64,000 nt of DNA from NCBI GenBank assembly GCA_965214285.1, contig OZ243946.1, positions 1,240,001-1,304,000 of the forward strand, read 5' to 3'. Shown here one piece after another: positions 31,646 through 40,708 of this stretch. Origin of the DNA: G963422745 sp965214285. GTDB taxonomy: Bacteria > Actinomycetota > Acidimicrobiia > Acidimicrobiales > Aldehydirespiratoraceae. Under the pieces are notes generated by a model. It ran no database searches. It had not been told where the DNA came from and was given only the letters and a program-made list of their open reading frames with translations. How positions within the stretch are numbered: the stretch's first letter is position 1; each line of letters opens with the position of its first letter. Made by a program: the position numbers and the translations under genes.

Positions 31646-33418
31646 ATGACGGTCTCCCCCTCGCAGCGCCGCAACCGTGTGATCCTCGGCCTGGTCGGCT
31701 TCGCTGTGCTGTGCGGGCTGGTCGGCTTCCTGGCCGGGCGGACCATCAGCTCGCCGGCGGACGTGGCCGCCGACGCCGCGGCCCCCGAGCCGTCGCTGAT
31801 CACCGTGCCCGTGGAGCTGCGCCGACTGAGCTCCAATGTGGTGGTGCGCGGCAACGCCGACCTCGAGGGCAGCGTGGGGATCAGCGTCGACGGCTCGGTC
31901 GGCTTCGCGACCGGCGGCGTGGCCGTGGTCACCGGCCTGAGCGTGCAGACCGGCGACGTGGTCGCCGAGGGCGAGGTGCTGATCGAGATCTCGCAGCGGC
32001 CGATCATCGCCCTGCAAGGCGAGCTGCCGATGTTCAGGGGGCTCGGCCCCGGCTCCGAGGGCGACGACGTGGAGCAGCTTCAGGACGCCCTGAACCGCAT
32101 CGGGATCCAGGTGCCCGTCGACGGCGCCTACGGCGAGGCCACCGAGCGTGGCGTCACCGAGCTCTACAGGCGGGTGGGATATCGGGCCCCCGGCCTCACC
32201 GAGGACGAAGAGGCCAGGCTCGACTCGGCCCGCGAGCTGCTGTCGGCGGCCGAGAGCGCCCTCGGCGCTGCCGACAGAGCCCTCAAGGAGATCCAGCAGC
32301 CGCTGCCGAAGTCGGCCCGCCTGCAGCTCGATGCCTCCCTCGACGACGCCAAGTCGTCGCTGGCGCTCGCAGAAGCCGCGCAGACCGAGGCCAACGCCGC
32401 AGCCGAGGCCGCCAGCGCGGCGGCTGCAGTGGATCTGAGCGCCACACGAGGCGGCCTGGCAGCGGCGCAGGCCTGCCTGGCGCAGGTCGAGGCGGGCAGC
32501 AGCGGCGCGGCGCTCACCGACTGCGCCGACGCCTACGCATCGCTGGATGCCGCTGCGGCCCTCGCTCAGGCGACCACAGAGCGCGACCAGGCCCAGGCGG
32601 GGGTCACAGCCGCAGAGGCCGCCCTGGCCGCAGCCGAGGCAGCCGAGGACACCGTGGCCGAACAGCAGCGCCGATCCGTCGCCTCGGCCAGGACCCAACT
32701 GGCCATCCAGCAGGCGGTGTACGACGAGCAGACCGCGGCGCCAGACACCGCGGATGCCAAGCAGGCCGTGGCCGACGCCCGCGAGGCCCGCGACGACGCC
32801 GCCGCGGCGCTGGCCGACCTGGAGTCGGTGACCGGCGTGCGGCTGCCGCTCGCCGAGGCGGTCTTCGTGCCGGCGCTTCCGGTGAGGGTGCAGTCGCTGG
32901 AGGTGGAGCGGGGCAGCCTCCCTTCGGGCCCGGTGATGTACGTCTCGGGCGCCGAGGTGACCATCTCCGCGGCGCTGGCCGCCTCGGACCGCAGCTTCAT
33001 CAGCGAGGGGATGACGGCGACGGTCGACGACCAGGCCCTCGGCATCGAGTTCGAGGCCGAGATCACCGAGATCGCCGACACGCCCGGCGGCCAGGCCTCC
33101 GACGGCCGCTACTTCATGGAGTTGCGCCCGCTGGGCGATCTCGGCGACCAGGGTGGCGCGAACGAGATCGCGGGCTTGAACCTGCGGGTGACGATCCCCA
33201 TCGAGTCCAGCGGCGGCGAGGTGCTGGCGGTGCCCTTGGCTGCGCTGGCCGCCGGCGCGGACGGATCGGTGCGCGTCGAGGTGGAGAGCGACGACACGCC
33301 CGGCGAGACCCGCACGGTGACCGTCACCACCGGGCTGGAGACGACCGGCTTCGTCGAGATCGCCGCCGTGGACGGCAGCATCGAAGCGGGCGACCGGGTG
33401 GTGGTGGGCCGGCAGTGA
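31646..33418 (+). CDS. MacA-like membrane fusion protein with peptidoglycan-binding domain (module 2)
   Basis: 590-residue adaptor, the counterpart of the protein at 1539. One membrane helix (12-32), a PG_binding_1-like repeat at about 132-180 (LGPGSEGDDVEQLQDAL, PVDGAYGEATERGV), a long Ala-rich coiled coil (about 185-390) and a beta-rich C-terminus. Two extra cysteines in the coiled-coil region (QACLAQV and LTDCADAY) may form a disulfide at the hairpin tip. Leaderless start predicted. The ATPase gene overlaps it by 4 nt. Export function follows from the family; cargo unknown. Confidence 0.85.
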   Translation: MTVSPSQRRNRVILGLVGFAVLCGLVGFLAGRTISSPADVAADAAAPEPSLITVPVELRRLSSNVVVRGNADLEGSVGISVDGSVGFATGGVAVVTGLSVQTGDVVAEGEVLIEISQRPIIALQGELPMFRGLGPGSEGDDVEQLQDALNRIGIQVPVDGAYGEATERGVTELYRRVGYRAPGLTEDEEARLDSARELLSAAESALGAADRALKEIQQPLPKSARLQLDASLDDAKSSLALAEAAQTEANAAAEAASAAAAVDLSATRGGLAAAQACLAQVEAGSSGAALTDCADAYASLDAAAALAQATTERDQAQAGVTAAEAALAAAEAAEDTVAEQQRRSVASARTQLAIQQAVYDEQTAAPDTADAKQAVADAREARDDAAAALADLESVTGVRLPLAEAVFVPALPVRVQSLEVERGSLPSGPVMYVSGAEVTISAALAASDRSFISEGMTATVDDQALGIEFEAEITEIADTPGGQASDGRYFMELRPLGDLGDQGGANEIAGLNLRVTIPIESSGGEVLAVPLAALAAGADGSVRVEVESDDTPGETRTVTVTTGLETTGFVEIAAVDGSIEAGDRVVVGRQ

Positions 33419-34140
33419 CCCTGACGCCGGCGGCCCCGACGCCAGCCGTGCTTTCGACGCCGGCCGCTGTTCCCGTTGTGCATCTCGCCGGCGTGAGCCG
33501 CACCTTCGGCGGCGCCTCGCCGGTGCATGCGCTGCGCGACGTGAGCCTGCAGGTCGCTGCGGGCGAGTACCTGGCCATCGTCGGCGCCTCGGGGTCGGGC
33601 AAGTCGACGCTGCTGCACATCATCGGCCTGCTGGACCGGCCCAGCGCCGGGACCTACCTCCTAGACGGTCACGACACCGGCACTCTCGACGACCGCAGCC
33701 GGGCCGCGATGCGCGGCAGCCGGATCGGCTTCGTGTTCCAGAGCTTTCACCTGCTGGCCCAGCGCACCGCCACCGAGAACGTCGCCATGGCCGAGCTGTA
33801 CCGAGGCTCGGAGCGCACGGGGCGACTCGAGCGGGCCCGGCTGGCGCTGTCCCACGTGGGCCTCTGCGACCGCCTCGACGCCTATCCCGACACGCTCTCG
33901 GGCGGCGAGCGCCAGCGGGTCGCCATCGCCAGGGCGCTGGTCGGCTCGCCTTCGATCCTGCTGGCCGACGAGCCAACCGGCAACCTCGACACGGCCCGCT
34001 CCGCCGCGGTGATGGACGTGCTGGACGAGCTGCACCGGCTGGGCATGACCCTGATCGTGATCACCCACGACGCCGAGGTGTCGGCCCGGGCCCGCAGGCG
34101 GGTTCAGCTCACCGACGGCTGGCTGGCAGAGATCCCGTGA
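33415..34140 (+). CDS. MacB/LolD-type ABC transporter ATPase (module 2)
   Basis: 241-residue ATPase close to the one at 3236; both share RTFGGASPV near the N-terminus. Walker A GASGSGKS (57-64), FVFQSFHLLAQRTATENVAM, signature LSGGERQR, Walker B ILLADEPTGNLD and ITHD are complete. The GTG at 33415 overlaps the adaptor stop by 4 nt, and the permease GTG overlaps its stop likewise. The N-terminal 20 residues are a Pro/Ala-rich extension. The long frame from 31711 is an out-of-frame shadow of the adaptor. Confidence 0.93.
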   Translation: MTLTPAAPTPAVLSTPAAVPVVHLAGVSRTFGGASPVHALRDVSLQVAAGEYLAIVGASGSGKSTLLHIIGLLDRPSAGTYLLDGHDTGTLDDRSRAAMRGSRIGFVFQSFHLLAQRTATENVAMAELYRGSERTGRLERARLALSHVGLCDRLDAYPDTLSGGERQRVAIARALVGSPSILLADEPTGNLDTARSAAVMDVLDELHRLGMTLIVITHDAEVSARARRRVQLTDGWLAEIP

Positions 34141-35375
34141 GCGCACCTGCGGACCGGTCCGTGTTCGCCTGGCGTGACCTCATGTCCGAGGCGCTCGGCG
34201 GACTCTCGGGGCGGCCCGGCCGCACCGCCCTCACGGCGCTCGGCACCGTCATCGGCGTGGCTGCCCTGGTGGCGACCTTCGGGCTGGCCCACACCACCGG
34301 CAACCGCATCGTGTCGCGTTTCGACGCCATCGCCGGCACCCACGTGAGCGTCGAGCCTGCCGGGTTCGGCTTCACGGTCGGCGGCGTGCAGCGGCCCTCG
34401 CCGATTCCCTGGGACTCCCAGGACCGCCTGGAGCGGCTCAACGGCGTGGTCGCTGCGGGCACGATCAGCGAGCTGCATGTCCTCGGGGGGCTGGTGCGGG
34501 CGGTGCCGATCGACGACCCTGCGGACACCAACGAGTTCGCGCTGCCTGTGATGGCTGGCTCGGAGGGTCTGCTGGGCGCGGTTCGCGGCGAGATCCGCAC
34601 CGGCAGGTTCTTCGACCGGGTTCACGACGAGCGGGCGAGCTCGGTGGCAGTGCTGGGGCCGGGAGCGGCTCAGCGGCTCGGGGTGAGCCGGGTCGACAAC
34701 CAGCCGGCGATCTTCATCGGCGACCTGGCACTGGTGGTGGTCGGCATCATCGAGAACGTGGAGCGGGAGGCCCGTCTGCTCAACGCCGTGATCGTGCCCG
34801 ACGGGCTGGCCCGCGAGCGCTACGGGCTGGCAGCGCCCGCGGAGGTGCACATCGACACCGAGCTCGGCGCGGCTCAGCTCATCGGCTCGCAGGCCGCCAT
34901 CGCTCTGTCGCCGAACGACCCCGAGGCGCTGCGGGTCACCGTGCCGCCCGACCCCGCGAGCCTGCGCAGCCGGGTGGGCGAGGACGTGAACGCCTTGCTG
35001 CTGCTGCTGGGCGGCTTGTCGCTGGTGGTGGGCTCGCTGGGCATCGCCAACATCACCCTGGTGTCGATCCTGGAGCGGACCAGCGAGATCGGGCTGCGCC
35101 GGGCGCTTGGCTCGACCCGCCGCCACATCGCCGAGCTGTTCCTGACCGAGAGCGCGGTGCTCGGCCTGATCGCCGGTGTGGTGGGCACCTCCGCGGGGGT
35201 CATCACCGTCGTGATCGTCTCCGCGGTGCAGGGCTGGGAGCCGGTCCTGCAGCCCTGGCTGCCGCTGGTCGCTCCTCTGGCCGGCCTGATGATCGGGCTG
35301 GTGTCGGGCGCCTATCCCGCCTGGAGGGCTGCGTCGATCGAGCCGATCGCAGCGCTGCGCAGCGGCAACCAGTAG
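34137..35375 (+). CDS. MacB-like ABC transporter permease, FtsX family (module 2)
   Basis: 412-residue permease with one N-terminal helix (around TALTALGTVIGVAALVATFG), a large extracytoplasmic domain and three C-terminal helices. The coupling stretch ILERTSEIGLRRALGSTRRH corresponds to that in the module 1 permease. GTG start overlaps the ATPase gene by 4 nt. It ends only 4 bp before the stop of a convergent lipoprotein gene of the family tied to modules 1 and 3, keeping the physical association though not the operon. Confidence 0.9.
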   Translation: MSAPADRSVFAWRDLMSEALGGLSGRPGRTALTALGTVIGVAALVATFGLAHTTGNRIVSRFDAIAGTHVSVEPAGFGFTVGGVQRPSPIPWDSQDRLERLNGVVAAGTISELHVLGGLVRAVPIDDPADTNEFALPVMAGSEGLLGAVRGEIRTGRFFDRVHDERASSVAVLGPGAAQRLGVSRVDNQPAIFIGDLALVVVGIIENVEREARLLNAVIVPDGLARERYGLAAPAEVHIDTELGAAQLIGSQAAIALSPNDPEALRVTVPPDPASLRSRVGEDVNALLLLLGGLSLVVGSLGIANITLVSILERTSEIGLRRALGSTRRHIAELFLTESAVLGLIAGVVGTSAGVITVVIVSAVQGWEPVLQPWLPLVAPLAGLMIGLVSGAYPAWRAASIEPIAALRSGNQ

Positions 35376-35379
35376 CGGC

Positions 35380-36426
35380 TCACCTTGCTAGGACGTCCTC
35401 AATCGCGCTGCGAAACAGCGCCAACTCCTCGTCCTGAGGCAACTGGCAGTCGAAGAGAGCGATCGCAACGTCACGTTCCCGGTCCTGGATGAGCCTCAAG
35501 GCATCGACGACGTCGTCTGGCAGCGCCGCTTCTGGGTCCGATTCACCAAGAAGCGCCCACAATTGAGACTGCAGGTCATCCATATATGCGGCCGGGCCTG
35601 CAAATTCACTGAAACCCTGCTCATGTACACATTCGACCAGGCCCGTCTGGTAATCGACGACGGTTTCGTGAGCCATGACTCGGGTCTGGATCTCCGACAG
35701 CAACTGCGGCCAGGTTCGCAGCGCAATCTCGAAATCACTCGTGGACTGTTCCCATGCCTGAGCGCTGCAACCGTCCGACTGCTCATCGCCGTACAGAGCT
35801 CTTGAATAGGCTTGCGCTTCGGCCTGGGTCAGGTTGGAAAGATCTGACTCGAACTCCTGTGAGCTTTCTAGAACGAATCCGCTAGGATCACCAGCTACAT
35901 CCTCGGGCAATAATTCTTGTGGCCAGTAGAGGGTGCTGACGCCAAAGCCGTACCATTGGCGCCAGGCACGCGAGCCGATCTCACCGTAATCTCCGGAATA
36001 CACTGGTGCGTAGAGGTTTTCGTAAGGTTGTCGTGTATATTGGAATCCCGCTTCGCGCATGCATTCAAATGTTGCGTCCTCACGTTGATGGTGAAGGTCC
36101 TCTTCTTCGGCCAGTTGACTCTGGATACTCTCCCATGACAAGTCAAGGCCTGCATAGTTCAGCACAAGCTCGGCGTCGATGTCGTCAGGAATCACGAGAT
36201 CTTCAGCCGACAGATCTTGTTCATCGATCGGATCTGTAGTGTCGTCTGACCCTGATTCAGCAGACTCCTCGTCGGCAGAGATCCCCTGATCTGAGACGAG
36301 AGGTTCTGTGACTGAATCAATGACCTCAGAAGATGTACAGGCAGTCACCATCAGGCTTATGGTGGTGACGGCGCACACCAACAATGGCCATCGGGCCGTT
36401 CGCTGGGTCCTGACGCGGGGCATCAT
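35380..36426 (-). CDS. Four-cysteine lipoprotein family, member 6
   Basis: 348-residue lipoprotein with lipobox VTAC and a Ser/Glu/Asp-rich linker. The cysteine motifs are FECMREAGFQY, SDGC, LVECVHEQGF and LFDCQLPQ; the RQWYGFG stretch corresponds to EQWGYGG in other members and ALYG to ALMG. Convergent to the module 2 permease with a 4-bp gap. Strikingly AT-rich third positions compared with the flanking GC-rich genes. Two ATGs (36426 and 36423) are adjacent. No bipartite element or UTR hairpin is upstream; the 42 bp to the HyuB stop leave little room for a promoter, so read-through from the hyu genes is possible. Confidence 0.82.
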   Translation of the reverse strand: MMPRVRTQRTARWPLLVCAVTTISLMVTACTSSEVIDSVTEPLVSDQGISADEESAESGSDDTTDPIDEQDLSAEDLVIPDDIDAELVLNYAGLDLSWESIQSQLAEEEDLHHQREDATFECMREAGFQYTRQPYENLYAPVYSGDYGEIGSRAWRQWYGFGVSTLYWPQELLPEDVAGDPSGFVLESSQEFESDLSNLTQAEAQAYSRALYGDEQSDGCSAQAWEQSTSDFEIALRTWPQLLSEIQTRVMAHETVVDYQTGLVECVHEQGFSEFAGPAAYMDDLQSQLWALLGESDPEAALPDDVVDALRLIQDRERDVAIALFDCQLPQDEELALFRSAIEDVLAR

Positions 36427-36468
36427 CTCACCACTCGCGATGATGAGCGCCGGTTTCGTCGGGCTGGG

Positions 36469-38103
36469 TCATCGGCTCACGTAGCCTTGGCGGAGATCCT
36501 CGGCCACGGCAGCGGGATCCCGCTGGTCGGGCGGGCCGTAGCCGCCGCCTCCGGGGAACTCCATGACCAGCCTGCGGTCTGCGGGCACCGTCTGCTTGCC
36601 CTTGGTCGGGAACGGCGTGCCGTCGTCGAGATACACCCTGCCGGCCGCCCCGTCGTGGCCGCCGTGACGGCCCCGGGCCGGATTGGCCACCCGGTCGAAC
36701 ATCGCCGAGAACTCGAACAGGTAGCCGTCCGCCGGGCCTACCTCGAGCACCTGGCCCAGCCCTCCCCTGAAGCGCCCCGCACCGCCGCTGTCGGGGCGGA
36801 TCTCCTTGCGCCAGATGACGATCGGCCCCACGGCCTCGGTGGCCTCGGCAGACATGGTGCGCACCCCCGAGGGAAAGGCCGTGGCGGTGAGCCCGTCGAG
36901 GGAGGGCCTCGCCCCGGTGCCTCCGCTGTTGAACATCAGCACCTCCACCGGCGGCCTGGGGTCGTCCGGCGAGGCCTGGCGGGCGCTGGCCTGGAAGTTC
37001 CACAGCGCGCCCGCTCCCTCGGCGGGGATCACCTCGGCCAGCACATCGGCCAGCGCCCCCATGGTCAGGTCGGTCACGAAGTGCCCGATCACGTGGCGCA
37101 CCGCCACCGGGTTGGGGTGCTCGGCGTTGAGGATCACGCCAGGCGGCGCGCTCACCGTGAACGGCGCCAGCGAGGCGTGGTTGTTGGGCAGCTCGGGGGC
37201 CAGCGCCACCAGCATCCCGTAGGTGAAATAGGCATGCGCATAGCGCAGCGGCACGTTGACGCCGTGGCTGCTCAAGGGCGAGGTGCCCGTGAAGTCGGCG
37301 TGCATGCCGGTGGCGGTGACGGTCACGGTCACGGCCAGGGTCAGCTCAGCCTCGTAGCCGTCCACCGTCATGGCGTTGGCATAGACCCCCGGCGGCACCT
37401 TGGCCAGCGCCTCCATCACCGCCGCATGGGTGCGGTCGAACACGAACTCGGCGAGGCCCTCGATGTCGTCGAGGGCGAACTCGTCGAGCATCGCCAGCAG
37501 CCGGCGGCGGCCGGTCTCGTTGCAGGCGGCGAGGCCGTGGACGTCGCCGATCACCTGGTCGGGCTCGCGCACGTTCCAGCGCAGCATCGCCACCAGGTCG
37601 TCGTTGAGCCTGTGGCGCTGCGCCCACTTCATGATGGGGATGCGGATCCCCTCCTCGTACACCTCGGCGGCCTCGGGGCCGTAGCCGCGGCCGCCGATGT
37701 CGACCACGTGCGCCGTCGAGGCCACGAAGCCGATCAGAGCGCCGCCTCGGAACACCGGGGTGGCCACGGTGATGTCGTGGAGGTGGCCGGTGCCCTTCCA
37801 GGGGTCGTTGGTGATGTAGACGTCGCCGTCGAAGATCCGCTCGGGGCCGATGTCGTCGATGAAGTGCGCCAAGGCCGCGGCCATGGTGTTGACGTGGCCC
37901 GGCGTGCCGGTCACCGCCTGGGCGATCATGCGCCCGCTGCGGTCGAACACCCCCGCCGACAGGTCGCCGGCCTCGCGCACCGACGTGGAGAACGCCGTGC
38001 GCACCAGGGTCAGCGCCTGCTCCTGGACCACCGAGATCAGGCGGTTCCACATCACCTGGTTGCGCAGCTCCTCTGTTGCGGTCATGTCCTCCGTAGCGGT
38101 CAT
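36469..38103 (-). CDS. Hydantoinase B/oxoprolinase family protein (HyuB-like)
   Basis: 544-residue subunit of an ATP-dependent hydantoinase, 5-oxoprolinase or related carboxylase-type enzyme. Family motifs: REAGDLSAGVFDRSGRMIAQ, GTPGHVNTMAAA, DVYITNDPWKGTGHLHDIT, and the C-terminal PADRRLVMEFPGGGGYGPP. The ATG overlaps the upstream HyuA-like stop by 4 nt, so the two subunits are coupled. The C-terminal PGGGGYG followed by DPAAVAEDLRQG is characteristic. The exact substrate (hydantoins, oxoproline, acetone or acetophenone) cannot be chosen from sequence. Confidence 0.9.
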   Translation of the reverse strand: MTATEDMTATEELRNQVMWNRLISVVQEQALTLVRTAFSTSVREAGDLSAGVFDRSGRMIAQAVTGTPGHVNTMAAALAHFIDDIGPERIFDGDVYITNDPWKGTGHLHDITVATPVFRGGALIGFVASTAHVVDIGGRGYGPEAAEVYEEGIRIPIMKWAQRHRLNDDLVAMLRWNVREPDQVIGDVHGLAACNETGRRRLLAMLDEFALDDIEGLAEFVFDRTHAAVMEALAKVPPGVYANAMTVDGYEAELTLAVTVTVTATGMHADFTGTSPLSSHGVNVPLRYAHAYFTYGMLVALAPELPNNHASLAPFTVSAPPGVILNAEHPNPVAVRHVIGHFVTDLTMGALADVLAEVIPAEGAGALWNFQASARQASPDDPRPPVEVLMFNSGGTGARPSLDGLTATAFPSGVRTMSAEATEAVGPIVIWRKEIRPDSGGAGRFRGGLGQVLEVGPADGYLFEFSAMFDRVANPARGRHGGHDGAAGRVYLDDGTPFPTKGKQTVPADRRLVMEFPGGGGYGPPDQRDPAAVAEDLRQGYVSR

Positions 38104-40244
38104 GGCGTGGCGCTCCCTGCGGCGGCTCGGTCGGCGGATCGGCGGATCAGCAAGGCGCCGTCGGCCTGCACCACGGCTCGCTGCTCTGCCTCGAGCACTG
38201 TCGTGGTCTGGCGTTCGGTGATCAGCGCCGGGCCGCTCACCGCGTCGCCCGGGCTCAGGCCCGAGCGGGCCACGGCCGCCATGGCGTCTGCTGGCTCGCC
38301 GCCGTCCGCGTGCCCGCCGCAGTCCACAGGCTCGCCGCCGTCCACAGGCTCACGGCGGCCGGCGTCGGCAGGGCGGCCCTGCGTCGTCAGCTCCACCGCC
38401 TCAGGCGAGTCGGTCAGGGTGGCAGCGCGCACCGACCAGCTCACCGTCTCGATGTCGAGCCCGGCGATGGCCCGCCCGAAGAACTCCTCGTATGCCTTGG
38501 CGAACTTGGCGCCAAGCAGCTCCGCGGCCATGTCGTCGAATGCGCCCTCGTCGAGGCGTACCGGGATCTCCCAGCCCTGCCCCTTGTAGCGCATCGCCAC
38601 CTGCCGCTCGACGACCACCTCGCCGGGCGCCTCCTGGCCCCGGCCCTGGCTCACGAACGAGAGGGCCTCGGAGGCCAGCTCGGCGAGCACCGCGTTGGCC
38701 CCGGCTACGTCGAAATCGGCGGTGGAGGTGTAGAAGCTGCGCACCGCCTCATAGGAGAACGGCGCCCGCAGGAAGCCGATCGCCGAGCCGACCCCGGCAT
38801 CGGCGGGCACGATCAGCTCGTCGAGGCCGAGCTTGTCGATCAGCCTGCCCGCATGCAGCGGCCCGCCCCCGCCGAAGGCGATCATCGTGTAGCCGGCGAG
38901 ATCCTTGCCGTTCTCCACGGCGTGCACCCGGGCGGCGTTGGTCATGTTCTCGTCGACCACCTCGGTGATGCCGACCGCGGCGCTCAGCGTGCCGAGCCCC
39001 AGCGGCCCGCCGACCGCTGCGTCCACGGCCGCCGCCGCCGCCGAGGGCGACAGATCGATCTGCTCGGCGCCGAAAGTGGCCGGATGCAGGCGGCCCCGCA
39101 CCAGGTTGGCGTCGGTGACGGTGGCGTCGCTGCCGCCGAGGCCGTAGCATGCAGGCCCCGGCTCGCTGCCGGCGCTCTGCGGGCCGATGCGGATCTGGCG
39201 AAGCCGGTCGATCCAGGCGATCGAGCCGCCGCCCGCGCCGATCTCGATCATCTCGATCACCGGTATCGACACCGGCATCCCGCTGCCCTTCTTGAACCGC
39301 GACGTGCGGTCCACCTCGAAGGTCTTGGCGGTCTGCGGGGCGCAGTCGTCGATCATGCTGATCTTGGCGGTGGTGCCGCCCATGTCCAGCGACAGCACCC
39401 GGTCGCGGCCATAGCGGCGGGCCAGGTCGGCCGCGAAGATGGCGCCGCCGGCCGGCCCGGACTCCACGAGACGCACCGGGAACGCAGCGGCGGTCTCCAA
39501 CGACATCAGCCCGCCGCCGGAATGGATCATGTGCACGGCGCAGCGCGCGCCGAGGGCGCGCAGGCGGTCTCGCATCGCGGTCAGGTAGCTCGCCATCAGC
39601 GGCTGCACGTAGGCGTTGGCGCAGACTGTGTTGAAGCGCTCGTACTCGCGCATCTGCGGCGACACCTCGCTCGATATCGAACAGGCGACGTGGGGCAGCT
39701 CGGCGTGCAGCAGCTCCCGGAAGCGCTGCTCGTTGACCGGGTTGCGGTAGCTGTGGATGAAGCCCACGGCTACGGAGGTGTAGCCGGCCTCGCCGATCCG
39801 CTCGACGAGGGCACGGGCGCCTTGCTCGTCGAAGGCGATCAGCTCCTCGCCGCGGGCATTCAGCCGCTCGCGCACCGTGTGGCGGTCGGCTCGCTCGATG
39901 AGCGGCTTGGGCAGCACGATGTTCAGGTCGTACTGCTCGAAGCGGCTCTCGGTGCGGGTCTCGATCACGTCGCGGAAGCCCTCGGTGGTGACCAGGCAGG
40001 TGCGGGCGCCGCTGCGCTGGATCAGGGCGTTGGTGGCCAGGGTGGTGCCGTGGATGATCTGGGTCACCTCGCCGACGGCGATGCCGGTCTCGGCTGCGAT
40101 CCGGGCGATCCCCTCCAGCACGGCCCGCTCGGGGGCGTCGTGGGTGGTGAGCAGCTTCAGCGAGGCGTGGCTCCCGTCGGCGCGCTCGGCCACGATGTCG
40201 GTGAACGTGCCGCCCACATCGGCGCCGATCCGCGGCCCTGCCAT
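38100..40244 (-). CDS. Hydantoinase A/oxoprolinase family protein (HyuA-like)
   Basis: 714-residue ATP-binding subunit partnering the HyuB-like protein. The N-terminus GPRIGADVGGTFTDIVAERA is the phosphate-binding loop of this actin-like ATPase family; IIHGTTLATNALIQR, DMGGTTAKISMI and the IAFGGGGPLHAG motif follow. A Gly/Ala/Asp insert with repeated DGGEPxD units lies near residues 625-660. The ATG at 40244 is preferred; the frame to 40397 adds unrelated residues. The 192-bp region upstream (40245-40436) separates it from a divergent small-peptide locus. Confidence 0.9.
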   Translation of the reverse strand: MAGPRIGADVGGTFTDIVAERADGSHASLKLLTTHDAPERAVLEGIARIAAETGIAVGEVTQIIHGTTLATNALIQRSGARTCLVTTEGFRDVIETRTESRFEQYDLNIVLPKPLIERADRHTVRERLNARGEELIAFDEQGARALVERIGEAGYTSVAVGFIHSYRNPVNEQRFRELLHAELPHVACSISSEVSPQMREYERFNTVCANAYVQPLMASYLTAMRDRLRALGARCAVHMIHSGGGLMSLETAAAFPVRLVESGPAGGAIFAADLARRYGRDRVLSLDMGGTTAKISMIDDCAPQTAKTFEVDRTSRFKKGSGMPVSIPVIEMIEIGAGGGSIAWIDRLRQIRIGPQSAGSEPGPACYGLGGSDATVTDANLVRGRLHPATFGAEQIDLSPSAAAAAVDAAVGGPLGLGTLSAAVGITEVVDENMTNAARVHAVENGKDLAGYTMIAFGGGGPLHAGRLIDKLGLDELIVPADAGVGSAIGFLRAPFSYEAVRSFYTSTADFDVAGANAVLAELASEALSFVSQGRGQEAPGEVVVERQVAMRYKGQGWEIPVRLDEGAFDDMAAELLGAKFAKAYEEFFGRAIAGLDIETVSWSVRAATLTDSPEAVELTTQGRPADAGRREPVDGGEPVDCGGHADGGEPADAMAAVARSGLSPGDAVSGPALITERQTTTVLEAEQRAVVQADGALLIRRSADRAAAGSATP

Positions 40245-40436
40245 CAGAGGTCTCCGATCTCGGGGAGCGTGTCGGGGTGGATGCACATGACGGCCTCGCT
40301 GCGGGAGCTCGCTGTGGCCTCCCAATCTACCCGCCCCCACCCCAGCGCGATGGCGCGTCACCGCCGCCCGACCACCCCCGCCCGGCCCCAATCGCATTCG
40401 TGCTGCTACTCTCGACGCTGTGGAGGGGGTGAACCA

Positions 40437-40589
40437 GTGAGCACAGCCAAGGGCGAGGCCGGCGATCAGTCCTCGGACTCTTCGCAGACCACGAAAGAGC
40501 CCTCGATGCCGCAGCCGGTCACGGAGAACCCCTCGAAGCTGATCGAGAGGGGTCTCTGGTGGCCGAAGCGCAACAAGCGCAAGGACTGA
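40437..40589 (+). CDS. Small basic-tailed peptide, repeat copy 1 (50 residues)
   Basis: Unrecognised 50-residue peptide. GTG start with GGAGGGGG about 8 nt upstream and TACTCT at 40407-40412 as a possible -10. The C-terminal half MPQPVTENPSKLIERG then WWPKRNKRKD is conserved in the next ORF. The last 30 nt overlap the start of that ORF; the codons for Glu-Arg-Gly (GAGAGGGG) double as its ribosome binding site. Encoded by the first unit of a 119-bp tandem repeat. Confidence 0.5.
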   Translation: MSTAKGEAGDQSSDSSQTTKEPSMPQPVTENPSKLIERGLWWPKRNKRKD

Positions 40590-40708
40590 CGTCGGAGTCC
40601 TCGCAGACCGCGAAAGAGCCCTCGATGCCCCAGCCAGTCACGGAGAACCCCTCGAAGCTGATCGAGAGGGGTGGCTGGTGGCCGAAGCGCAACAAGCGCA
40701 AGGACTGA
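40474..40708 (+). repeat. Tandem 119-bp repeat spanning two small ORFs
   Basis: Two near-identical units with a period of 119 bp, for example the ATGCC(G/C)CAGCC segments at 40506 and 40625, each ending in AACAAGCGCAAGGACTGAC. As 119 is not a multiple of three, each unit shifts the frame, so successive ORFs overlap rather than fuse. Confidence 0.85.
40559..40708 (+). CDS. Small basic-tailed peptide, repeat copy 2 (49 residues)
   Basis: GTG at 40559 inside the end of copy 1 opens a frame that reads VAEAQQAQGLTSESSQTA and then the conserved MPQPVTENPSKLIERG-GWWPKRNKRKD block. GAGAGGGG 7-14 nt upstream is a plausible ribosome binding site. Coupled to the preceding and following ORFs by 31-nt overlaps. 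A shorter version starting at ATG 40625 (27 residues) is the alternative. Function unknown. Confidence 0.45.
   Translation: MAEAQQAQGLTSESSQTAKEPSMPQPVTENPSKLIERGGWWPKRNKRKD

Noticed and set aside
36487..38589. 700-residue plus-strand frame antisense to the HyuB-like gene
   Set aside because: The minus-strand gene has clear family motifs; this frame is an open shadow typical of high-GC DNA.
38310..40589. 759-residue plus-strand frame antisense to HyuA-like gene
   Set aside because: Only its last ~50 codons (from GTG 40437) have a start signal and are kept; the rest is shadow.
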